Source: Tubulanus polymorphus
Taxonomy: Eukaryota; Nemertea; Palaeonemertea; Tubulaniformes; Tubulanidae
Assembly (NCBI RefSeq): GCF_964204645.1
Contig: NC_134034.1
Coordinates: 372,001-436,000, forward strand
Direction of reading: 5' to 3'
DNA: 64,000 nucleotides
The stretch's first letter is position 1. The number at the start of each line of letters is the position of its first letter. This document shows positions 22,201-31,944 of the stretch, piece by piece. The notes under the pieces were generated by a model. It did no database searches, had not been told where the DNA came from, and saw only the letters and a list, made by a program, of their open reading frames with translations. The position numbers and the translations under genes are program-made.

Positions 22201-24677
22201 TATTATTTGTAGTGAGTCAAATCAGTAATTTGATGATGTCATAAGGTGATTTATGGAGGCAGACATATTTTCTAGGAGTGTCTATAGATCAAATCACAAT
22301 TTGATGATATCATAGGGGGATATATGTAGGCAGACATCTTTTCAAGGAGGGTCTATAGATAAAATGACTTGCGCCTAAGTCAGTGATGTCATAAGGGGGT
22401 TTATGAGGCAACGTAGGGAGCAATAAAAACAAAGCAATGTTTTTCTTATTTTCGCGTTTCAGGTTTTACAGCAACCCTCGGTGACGTTATCAAATCAGCA
22501 GCAGGCGGCAGCAGCGGCGCCCTCTACGAATCTGAACCAGGCCGCAGCAGCGATCCAGGCGGCGGTGACTCCACATATCACAATACCTCGTCCCGATCCG
22601 GTACCTCAAGCGTTAACGCAACCGATCTCTATAAACAACCAGAACGCAGTCGTCACTCAAACAGCGCCACCTACTGTGAAAACTATACAACAAACTACGA
22701 CAACGACGACGCAGCAAGCTTCCGCCAATAACCTTCCACCTAACGTTAGCAGTTTATTACCCAGTATGTATTACACACAGCTTCTAGACCTGGTCTCTGA
22801 GTTTAGACCTGGTCTCTGAGTTTAGACCTGGTCTCTGAGTTTAGACCTGGTCTCTGAGTTTAGACCTGGTCTCTGAGTTTAGACCTGGTCTCTGAGTTTA
22901 GACCTGGTCTCTGAGTTTAGACCTGGTCTCTGAGTTTAGACCTGGTCTCTGAGTTTAGACCTGGTCTCTGAGTTTAGACCGGGTCTCTGAGTTTAGACCT
23001 GGTCTCTGAGTTTAGACCTGGTCTCTGAGTTTAGACCTGGTCTCTGAGTTTAGACCTGGTCTCTGAGTTTAGACCTGGTCTCTGAGTTTAGACCTGGTCT
23101 CTGAGTTTATACCTGGTCTCTGAGTTTAGACCGGGACTCTGAGTTTAGACCTGGTCTCTGAGTTTAGACCTGGTCTCTGAGTTTAGACCTGGTCTCTGAG
23201 TTTAGACCTGGTCTCTGAGTTTAGACCTGGTCTCTGAGTTTAGACCTGGTCTCTGAGTTAAGACCTGGTCTCTGAGTTTAGACCTGTTCTCTGAGTGAGT
23301 TCAGACTTGCAGTCAACTCATTTGAAAGGGTTGAGGACTCTTGGGTCCGTTACTTGGAAGTCAAGTTCGACTGGTAATTTCATGATTTACTGTTTATTTG
23401 TAGATACCGTCAGCCAATCAAACGAAAGTACAACCGTTGACGGAATTAACTTAGACGAAATCAAAGAATTCGCAAAACAGTTTAAAATTCGGCGTTTATC
23501 TCTGGGTTTGACGCAGACTCAAGTCGGACAGGCTCTCAGCGCTACTGAGGGACCCGCGTACAGTCAGTCAGCTATCTGCAGGTAGGTTGATGTTTATCTC
23601 TGGGTTTGACGCAGACTCAAGTCGGACAGGCTCTCAGCGCTACTGAGGGACCCGCCTACAGTCAGTCAGCTATCTGCAGGTAGGTTGATAAAACTCAGTG
23701 TTCTCCATAACAGGTTTTAGAGGAGCAGCCACCTCCACCCCTCTGAAAATCAGCCAGCCCCTATAGAATATCTGCTGCCCAAACTAGAGTGGATGCCAAT
23801 ATTCTATCAATGCTGATAATTGCTTTGAAATATATCGGACTAAACTGAAAAATAGAAGATTCCATGTCACGTAAATAAAAATACCTTTATTTCATTTTCA
23901 GGTTTGAAAAATTGGACATAACTCCGAAAAGTGCGCAGAAAATCAAACCAGTTTTAGAGCGATGGATGTTAGAAGCTGAAGATCGGTATAAAAACGGCGT
24001 TCAGAATCTAACGGAGTTCATCGGTAGCGAACCTTCAAAAAAACGGAAACGTCGGACGTCGTTTACTCCGGCAGCGCTGGAGGTGTTAAACGATCACTTC
24101 GAGAGGAATACACATCCTTCAGGTGAGACACACAGAGGGGAGGGGAGGGGAGGAATGGGAGGGGAGGGCGGCGCTGGAGGTGTTAAACGATCACTTCGAG
24201 AGGAATACACATCCTTCAGGTGAGACACACAGAGGGGAGGGGTAGGGGAGGCGGAGGGGGAGGGGGGATAGTTTAAACTAAGTGAAGAGTTTGAGAAATG
24301 TAACATCATCTATAGACACTTCAAAATGACTGTCTTCGTAAATCCCCTTATGACATCATCAAATTACCTACAAGTTGTTTTAATCTATAAACACTTCTAG
24401 GAAAGATGTCTGCCTTCATGAATCCACCTATGACATCATCAATTTGTCTACCAGTGATTTGATCTATCAGCACTTCTAGAAAAGATGTCTGCCTCTAGAA
24501 ATCCCCCTATGACATCATCAAATTATGCATGTATATTGCTGATATGTTTCAGGTGCTGAAATGACAGATTTATCAAATAAACTGAACTACGATCGTGAAG
24601 TGATACGTGTTTGGTTCTGTAATAAACGACAAGCTTTAAAAAACACGATCAAAAAACTCAAACAGGAGCAACAATAG
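19255..24677 (+). CDS. POU6F2: POU class 6 homeobox transcription factor (POU6F1/2-like)
   Basis: Class 6 POU factors bind octamer-like DNA through a bipartite POU-specific plus homeodomain unit and act in the nervous system and retina of vertebrates. Exon 1 starts at 19255 (acceptor TTTTTTTCAG) with 5' UTR, ATG at 19363, and ends at 19461. Further exons: 20158-20395, 20620-20757, 20854-21015, 21200-21265 (weak donor), 22059-22156, 22463-22763, 23404-23581, 23902-24122, 24553-24677. Phases close at 541 aa. The N-terminal 380 residues are rich in Q, A, T, N and G (LLTSNGQLIATNLAG, TNAQGQIIALGTQ), as in vertebrate POU6 activation regions. The POU-specific domain reads IRRLSLGLTQTQVGQALS, the linker GSEPSKKRKRRTSFTP, and homeodomain helix 3 VIRVWFCNKRQALKNT, diagnostic for POU6. 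Junctions of exons 1, 8 and 9 are tandemly duplicated. The class is certain; the F1/F2 split is vertebrate-specific, so the symbol is approximate. A possible AATAAA lies at 25806. Confidence 0.95.
19425..19822 (+). repeat. 50-bp array duplicating the POU6 exon 1 splice donor (8 copies)
   Basis: Eight tandem 50-base units. Each has the last codons of coding exon 1 (AAACTAGCTCAACAAGCCAT, then CATTAAACAG) followed by the donor GTATTAAAC. The first unit is the real exon end at 19461. If a later donor were used, the extension would read CTA AAC TAG in frame, a stop. Confidence 0.95.
19845..20133 (+). mobile_element. piggyBac-type MITE in POU6 intron 1
   Basis: A segment of about 289 bases is bounded by TTAA on both sides. 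The ends are inverted: left TTAACCCGTTCAGTGC, right CACACTGATAGGGTTAA (reverse complement TTAACCCTATCAGTGTG). Internal palindromes CACCGCAGTGCGGTG and ACACCGCACTGCGGTGT lie near the middle and right end. TTAA target duplications and CCC-starting ends are hallmarks of piggyBac elements. No transposase frame is present, so it is non-autonomous. Confidence 0.75.
20410..20590 (-). repeat. 78-bp dispersed repeat, mini-array 5 (reverse orientation)
   Basis: Two to three units of the dispersed repeat in the opposite orientation (ATCCCCCTATGACATCATC) between POU6 exons 2 and 3. Confidence 0.88.
21563..21858 (+). repeat. 70-bp minisatellite
   Basis: About four copies of a 70-base unit built from two similar halves, GTGAGGTCTGAAGGCCTCTC and GTGAGGTCTGGAGGCCTCT, in POU6 between exons 5 and 6. 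Confidence 0.88.
22205..22405 (+). repeat. 78-bp dispersed repeat, mini-array 6
   Basis: Two to three diverged units (ATTTGATGATGTCATAAGG and similar) between POU6 exons 6 and 7. Confidence 0.85.
22783..23300 (+). repeat. 19-bp minisatellite GACCTGGTCTCTGAGTTTA (~27 copies)
   Basis: A highly homogeneous array starts about 20 bases after the POU6 exon 7 donor and ends about 100 bases before exon 8. Near-identical units imply recent expansion, so copy number is likely polymorphic. Confidence 0.95.
23494..23689 (+). repeat. 98-bp duplication of POU6 exon 8 end plus donor
   Basis: Bases 23494-23591 (3' part of the POU-specific exon, the CTGCAG/GTAGGT donor and following intron bases) are repeated at 23592-23689, with one visible difference (CGCGTAC versus CGCCTAC). 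The second copy carries an intact donor. Using it would lengthen the exon by 98 bases and shift the frame. Confidence 0.95.
24074..24245 (+). repeat. 97-bp duplication of POU6 exon 9 end plus donor
   Basis: The homeobox exon end (GCGCTGGAGGTGTTAAACGA through ACATCCTTCAG, donor GTGAGAC and the adjoining G-rich intron) is repeated 97 bases downstream at 24171, again with an intact donor. Using the distal donor would shift the homeodomain frame. Confidence 0.95.
24305..24530 (-). repeat. 78-bp dispersed repeat, mini-array 7 (reverse orientation)
   Basis: Three units in reverse orientation (TCCCCCTATGACATCATCAA) fill the last POU6 intron before exon 10. Confidence 0.88.
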
Positions 24678-26042
24678 ACACCGGTAAAAACCTGTCGTTA
24701 ACGGTTACCGCTCGCTGTCGTCACGGAAATGGGACTTCAATCGATTGAGATGACGTAGATTTTTTTCCGAGTTTTTTTTGTTTGTTTTTTTTTACGTTCG
24801 CTGAAAAAATGACATCAAATGTTTAAGATTTTCAAGGACATGTGGTCTCAAAAATGGTGTTTGTCTTTATGAGGTTTATTTCATTTTCCATGAATTTATG
24901 TAACTGTGTTTAGGATATACTTTGATCTGATTAGAGTGTTTGGAGTGGGGAGTGGGGAGGGGGTGAGTGGGGGGATGGGGAGGGAGTCTGGTCTATTGTG
25001 TTGACTTCATGCATTTAAAGGTTGTAATATTAACACTATTAATTTATGTTGAACTTTTAGTATCCAAAAATATCTACAAAACTTGGATCCAGTTTCACTG
25101 TTCCTGACTGTGAAACTGTATCCTGGGCCCAGTTGTACAGTTGTAATTAATGTCCAAATGTGGTTTCAAATTTTAGACTGATCTTTAAGTTTTAAGATTG
25201 GCTATAAAACCAAAATGAGCTTTCGCTGGTCTTAAGTTGTTAGATTGACTATAGAACTAAATTGAGTTTAGACTGGTCTTAAGTTAGATTGGTTATAGAA
25301 CCAAAATGAGCTTAGACTGGTCTTAAGTTGTTAGATTGGTTATAGAACTAAGATGACCTTAGGCTGGTCTAAAATCTAAGCCATGACTGTGCAACCGGGC
25401 CCTGGTTCTTCTAACCTGGTTTTTGGAGTCAAATTTTCTGCCCTTGCAGTCTCTTGTGCCCAGTGACTCCAATACGACTCCGGAGTCTGTAATCAGGGGA
25501 CGCAGGGCGCGTTTTACTATTTTGTTAAGTTATATTGTGTACATTGTATTTCTATTTGATGTACATTGTTTTTGTTATCGCATTGTATTAACATATTCTA
25601 TTGCGCGCGACGTCCATTGAGTTATTTGTTTTTTTCTGTTTTCAAAAACTGTTTTTTCTTTCTATCGGAATCAAATCTTAACGGATGTTTTTGATAACTA
25701 TAAAACTCTTTACTCGGACTCAAACTCGGGTTTAAATTGAACTGAGTCTAATTTAAACTCGTAGTTTTAGCTATGATGCGCGAGGTGCTAATTTTATTAC
25801 AAATTAATAAAGAATGATTTTGTATCTTGAACATTTTTTAAAAAAAATGCAATCTCGAATGTAATTTTGTTTGTAATCGAATCTGTTACCGGTATTATTG
25901 TTTATAGGCTATTCGTAAAATATTTGACTTCTAACAAATAACGATCTGACTTCAGTGGAGTTTATCGTATCGTTTCTCGGACGCGCTTGATTTTGTAAAA
26001 ACCCGAACGTATTTTGATTTTAATGAATTGTACATAAAAACC

Positions 26043-26129
<87 letters not shown>

Positions 26130-27845
26130 GTGTATATATATATTTATAATGATGATAATAATCATTAAGATTAGTATGATAATAAATTTAAACCAGTATG
26201 AAGCATTTAACTAATGAATATTCTAATTTAATGTAATATATCGTGTATAGATGGAGAGTTACTCTCCTTTCGCGACGGTCATGATGCCATGAAAACTGTT
26301 TTTGCTCTATTAAATATGCATGTATATAATTTGCATATTTACCGTTTTGGTACCTGATTGGTCACTATTTCGACCAATCATAGAGCTTAGATATGATTTT
26401 GCCATAGGTGATGTATCGGCCATCTTGGATGAACTTCAGCTCAGATTTCTATTGACAATTGGCTTTGCGGATTATAGTCCGAATGAGACTCAAGATGGCC
26501 GACACTGTGGTGTAAGACCGAATTGCGTTTGATTTCGGCCACGAGACAATTTGAAAGGCAAAGTTTGACCTTGCCCTTGCTTGCCAGGGTTTGTTTGCCA
26601 CTGCCCTCAAACTCACAGGATTTGAAAAGCTATTTTATGGCATGTCTGCACTGGGTAGATCAGTCTGTTGCTGAAGGCTGAGTGGTCTGCTGCTGAGGGC
26701 AGATCAGTCTGTCACTGAGGGTAGATCGTTCTCTGCTGCTGAGGGTAGATCAGTCAGTCGCTGTGGGTAGATTTATCACTGCCACTGAGGGCAGATCAGT
26801 CTGTCCCTGACGGTAGATTTATCTCTGCCACTGAGGGCAGATCAGTCTGCTGCTATCAAGGGCAGATTGGTCTCTGCGGCTGATGACAGAGTAGTCTGAT
26901 CTACAGTAGAACTGTCGCTTTACGAGTAGAAACTAATGTGAATATTTCATCTACGAAATGAATTAAATTATGAAAATTTATAATGAACTACAAAATAATG
27001 ACGAATAAAAAGACGAAATGAATATTGAATGAAGTCCGAGCTTGGTTTTGAAGTTGAAAAATTTTTCCTTTGGGAGTTTTTCGTCTCGCACTGACATGAA
27101 TAGGTCAGAACTTCCGTGCTAATAGGAAAAATTATCACCTCGAAGGAAGATGGGGTTTGGTATCTTATTTTCCTTAAGTTATTTCCCGGTTTCAACGAGA
27201 CATGCCAGCGTGAGCCGACTCTGCCATCATTGACCAGGAGCAAAAAAGTCTAGGCCTAATAAGTACACGGTTGAACGTGACTTATGATGAATAGATGAAG
27301 TCTGAAGCTCTTATACGACTAAGGCTTTATCCAATCCACCGGTGTTTTGTTCTTGGGCTTAAATATTTCCAAATTAAGCAAAATACTTCATGAAAACTAT
27401 ATTCAATATTTGTTAGAACAAATTCCAATATTTTAAGTTGTAAATAAATTTTCCTTTCAGGACAGAACTATGATTTGGACCCATTAAAACTGTTTTTGTT
27501 GAATTCAGTGTCTATTCCAAATCCCACCAGATGGCGGGCGTAAACCTGGACTCGGCGCCATTTGATCCAGTACATTGAGGATTCTCAGCCGAACGAAATG
27601 ATTTTTTCTCTTCCTAAGGCTGCTACAGTAATGAATAAACTTGTTTTTTTTCGTCCCAGCATTCATGATGTATATTTCATGAGTACTGTTTCAAAATGTA
27701 ATCTGCCGGCGTCGAGCGCGCCGGTCGGAGCGCTCCGCATAACGGCGCCGGGTAACGAGCTCGTATTCCGGGCTATGCCGTACTGCCTCTAGCACTAAGC
27801 AGCTTCCTCCATTTACACGTTGTCGACGCTTCTCTCGAGTTTAAA
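24678..27845. other. Spacer between POU6 and eEF1B
   Basis: It begins with the likely POU6 3' UTR (AATAAA at 25806). It also holds foldback-type sequence at 25130-25400 (ends with GTGCAACCGGGCCC), a (TA)n tract at 26047-26128, an inverted pair GGCCATCTTG/CAAGATGGCC at 26422-26497, and about 30-base repeats with GGGCAGATCAGTCTG at 26650-26890. No protein gene is supported. Confidence 0.6.
26047..26128. repeat. (TA)n microsatellite
   Basis: About 40 uninterrupted TA dinucleotides; prone to length variation. Confidence 0.98.
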
Positions 27846-30628
27846 ATGGGTTTCGGTGATTTATCGACTGCAGCAGGAGTATCAGTACTCAATGAATACC
27901 TGGCTGATAAGAGCTATATCGAAGGGTAAGTGAAAAATCTCTGATTTAACCGTTATTTTAGCCGTAATTCGCTACCAAAATGTGATTCAGTTCGTCGATC
28001 GGCCGGATGGTGGCAGCACGTGATAGTAGTGTTTTATTATTTACAGGTATGAACCGTCTCAAGCCGATACAGTCGTCTTCAAGTCGATGAAGTCAACTCC
28101 GTCGGTAGAACTATTCCACGCTCTACGCTGGTACAATCACATCCTGTCATTCCGTGACGAGGCTGACAGGTAAATACAGCGCAACCTAGTGGATTGCTGT
28201 AGCATCATTCAAAAACTAACATCGTCCGAGTTTGTGATGAGATAATTTATTTCTACCTAGAAGAAAATTTGTTTTTACAAATATTTACATGTAATAAGAG
28301 ATATGTTTTAACCGATCACGCCCCCTGGTGATAGTTTAATGAACCAGTTTTTTCATTGTCTCTTCAGTTTCCCGGGAACAAAGAAATCTGTAAGCGAGTA
28401 CGGACCGTCGGTTACCCCGAGCGATAACCGTAAAAAGGCCGCTGCAGCAGATGATGATGATGACGATGACGATGATGATGATTTCGATATGTTAGCCAGT
28501 GATGATGAGGAAGAACAAGCAGCTGCTGAGGAAAGGAGGAAGAAAGCAGAAGCCGCTTATTACGAAAAGAAAGCCAGTAAGTTTAGAGCGGAGCCACCCT
28601 TCCACATCCACTCTCGGCCTTGTGAGTCTGAGTCACCCTTCCATATCCAGTCTAGAGCCATCCTCTATGCACATTGAGGCTGGAGTCATCCTCTATGCAC
28701 ATTGAGGCTGGAGTCATTCTTCCTGTTAAAGTGAGCCCGGAGCCACTGTCCCTGCGCATTGAGCCCGGAGCTGCCCTCCCTGCGCATTGAGCCCGGAGTC
28801 GCTCCCAGCTCAGTGAACCTGAAGCCGCCCACCTGTCCAGAGTTACCCCCTCACAGCCCTAAACATAGTTTTATCTACAAGGATGAAAACTTCACAAATG
28901 AATCAATGATGAATTCAAGTCTAAGAAGTTCTCTGAGTGGAGAAGGGAGCAGGGGGTTATTGTATCATAGGGGGACCTGGGGAGTTGAATGATGGTTTCA
29001 ATTCTTAGGTTCAATTAAACATGTTTGATAAGAGTCTATTACTTATACGATGATGAATTAAATAATCAGAATTCACAATTTCTGAATATTTTTATTACCT
29101 CTAAGAAGTTCTGAGTACAATTCAATAGATCAATAATTTATTGCTGGTATTTCTATTCTATTCGATTGAAATTTCTATGAGAAAGATATTTTTATCTCGC
29201 GCCTACTGACTGCTGTGCTGTGCTGTGCTGTGCTGTGCTGTACTGTGCTGTGATGAATGAACAATTCAGATAAACAGAATGTTGATATTCGATTTTAACC
29301 TCTAAGAAGTTCTGAGCACAAATTTGAATTATTAGGCAGCAGTAGAAGTTGGTATTAGTTTGACTCTTACGAAGGCGGGGGTTCACTATGGGGGTCAGGG
29401 AGGGAGGTGGTTAAACCTGCTGTGCTGTGGAGGGAGGTGGTTAAACCTGCTGTGCTGTGGAGGGAGGTGGTTAAACCTGCTGTGCTGTGATGAATGAACA
29501 ATTCAGACAAACAGAATGTTGATATTCGATTTTAACCTCTAAGAAGTTCTGAGCACAAATTTGACGCAGCAGTGGAAGTTGGTATTAGTTTGACTACTAC
29601 AGGGGTTAACTACAGATGGTCAGGGAGGGAGGTGGTTAAACCTGCTATAGATAGTTGAGACTGTTACAGGGGCTTATTGGCTATTCAGAAGTGGTTAAAA
29701 GTTTCTAAAACCTGCTGCGCCATGATGAATTGACGAAGCAGAATCAAACATTGTTGATATTTGTTTTAATCCTCTAAGAAGTTCTGAGCGCAATAACAAG
29801 CAGTACTGGGTTTGGTAGACTAGGACTGCAGCAGGGAATCAGAACTTAAAACACGGTTCATAAAACGGTCGTTTAAAGTCACGGGATGAAACAATGAACC
29901 TCCACTTATCAGCATTATGTTGTATCATGATTGAAAGGGAGAGATTTTGTTGATTTATTTCAGAGAAGCCGGCTGTGATCGCTAAAAGTTCAATCATTCT
30001 CGATGTGAAACCATGGGAAGATTCGACTGATCTCGTCGAGATGGAACGTCTGGTGAGAACTATCCAAACTGACGGACTCGTCTGGGGAGCCTGTAAGTTC
30101 ATTCAATCGGTTTAATTCTTCAAGGGCTCAAACTGAACCCTAGAATATTACTAGCAACTGCTTTATTTATGCAAATATCTTAAAATGTCATCTTCATTTT
30201 CTTTTCTCCATCGTTTTCAGCTAAATTGATCCCGGTCGCTTACGGCATCAAAAAATTACAGATCATGTGCGTCGTTGAGGATGACAAGGTGAGACGAGTA
30301 AAAACCCGTTTAAATTTCGAGTCCTTGATTTCGTCCGATCGTGGAAACAAATCTAATACTTGAAGCATCGTTACTTTAGGTTGCATTAAATGTTTTCGAT
30401 CAATTTCAACAATTTGATCGAAATCATTAAATGTTTACTAAAGTTTGTAGGATTTGAGTTGACTATATTTCAGAGCACAGCGAGAGAGCTGCGCGAGGTG
30501 TGCTGATGTTGTAATAATATTTTGTATTTAATGGTTTTTAGGTCGGTACCGATTTCTTGGAAGAGAACATCCTCGGTTTCGAAGATCACGTCCAGTCCGT
30601 AGATATCGCGGCTTTCAATAAGATATAA
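27846..30628 (+). CDS. EEF1B2: Elongation factor 1-beta (eEF1B alpha subunit), GDP/GTP exchange factor
   Basis: eEF1B-beta recharges eEF1A by swapping GDP for GTP during translation elongation. Exons: 27846-27925, 28047-28169, 28368-28576, 29964-30092, 30221-30288, 30542-30628. Phases close at 231 aa (human 225). Seen: an N-terminal GST-C-like helical region ([20 protein letters not shown], then [14 protein letters not shown]), a linker with eleven consecutive aspartates encoded by a GAT/GAC repeat, and the acidic casein-kinase-2-type motif LASDDEEE. The C-terminal exchange domain reads [39 protein letters not shown] and [23 protein letters not shown] follows at 30665. Pyrimidine-rich CTTCCTCC near 27802 could be the TOP-type start usual for translation factors. 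Intron 3 (28577-29963) is repeat-filled. Identity is certain. Confidence 0.97.
28910..29790 (+). repeat. Repeated CCTCTAAGAAGTTCTGAG segments in eEF1B intron 3
   Basis: The block CCTCTAAGAAGTTCTGAG recurs near 29098, 29300, 29537 and 29771, with a weaker form near 28917. It sits inside longer duplicated stretches that also share GGAGGGAGGTGGTTAAACCT and TGCTGTGCTGTG runs. This is tandem segmental duplication of about 230 bases with decay, and it has no coding potential. Confidence 0.75.
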
Positions 30629-31944
30629 AAATGTGCTGCTTAGAAATTACAACATCAATGTGCGAATAAATAATTTATATCTGAATATTAATTAGTATCA
30701 GTAATTGAGGCTCTGGTTATCACTGGTTAGCCCCCGATATCCCTCGGCTTTGTCCCTCATCTCAGACTCGACATTTTGGGTTATTTGAGAGGTTTTCGAT
30801 ATCTAAGCACGAAGCAGAATTGGGTCAACCTATCCTAGCCCTGAAAAGTAGTTGTTAAAAGGGGTGAGGGTCCCATTCCTCGTGATATTTGATTCCATTA
30901 TGATCAAGCCAGCGCAGGAAACCACACACTGTGAGGATAGTTGCATCTCCGAACATTAGGAGATAGATTTAAGTGGGGTAATTCGAGCTTTTTGGTGTAA
31001 CAAATCACTCGCATGCCGAAGTAGGAATTTCAATCAGTCCGATATCACAACCGTCTAGTGCTGCCGCTATACATATCGTTGACGGCGAATGCGGGAACTA
31101 GCTTGCTACCTACATGCCACAGCAGGAATATTGCGATGACGATTTAGTTCTCATTTTTACCGTCAATGTAATACATAGGGGCAGCACTTGAAGATGCTGC
31201 CCTGAAATAATTTCAGGCAATATAATAAGAATGATATAAAATATGAAATCTATGTTGATGATGGCGTTGACTGAACAAGAGATTTTATATGTTTTTACTT
31301 AAATTTCTTTATTAACATCTTTACACAATTATATTCGAATTATCGAAATTTTCCCTCCACTCGAATAATGACGTCACCTGTGTGTCAAGGTCGCACGTGT
31401 GATTAAATGTGTGTCGTCACGAATACGGAAGATACGACACCAGCGATGATCAAAGCAGACGTGAATTTTACAAATGAACCTGAATAAAATCAAATTGAAT
31501 CAATGGATTTTGCAATTTGCCATTGTTGTTGCCAGTGGAGAGGCTACAACTGGCAATATGCATTGAGAGAGAGGGAGACGGAGACGGAGACGGAGAGCAA
31601 GGAGCGGGAGAGGGAGAGGGAGAGGGAGAGGGAGAGGGAAGGGAGAGCAAGGAGAGGGAGAGCAAGGAGCGGGATAGGGAGAGGGAGAGGGAGAGGGAGA
31701 GGGAGAGGGAGAGAGAGAGGTATCAACAGTCTAGCAGTAAGGAAGAGGTTATCGGAAGCTGGTGTCAGAACTCGCGTTCTCCAGGATGGCATACCAACTA
31801 TGTATGGGAGGGGCTGGATGGATTACCAGCCCAATACTGATATACCTGAATGGATAAATGAAGTCAGTATCGCCACGGCACAATTAGAAAATATGGAGAG
31901 GAGGGAGGCATACGACTAGTTGGGAATGAGAGGCGGGGATAGAT
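30629..31944. other. Spacer between eEF1B and the Ig-domain gene
   Basis: It contains the eEF1B 3' end, unique sequence without a recognisable gene, and a (GAGAGG)n purine tract at 31565-31722 that makes artefactual charged frames. I saw nothing else I can support. Confidence 0.6.

Noticed and set aside
25962-26165. Ile/Tyr repeat frame
   Set aside because: Translation of a (TA)n microsatellite.
28130-30541. snoRNA in eEF1B introns, as in vertebrates
   Set aside because: A C-box-like TGATGA at about 28234 and a hairpin at 30390-30440 exist, but I could not find a full C/D or H/ACA box set.
30900-31200. Harbinger-like transposase remnant
   Set aside because: A few suggestive residues in several frames, but stops are frequent and no catalytic motif is readable.
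31503-31919. Highly charged plus-strand frames
   Set aside because: GAGAGG simple repeat; low complexity without start context or splice sites.
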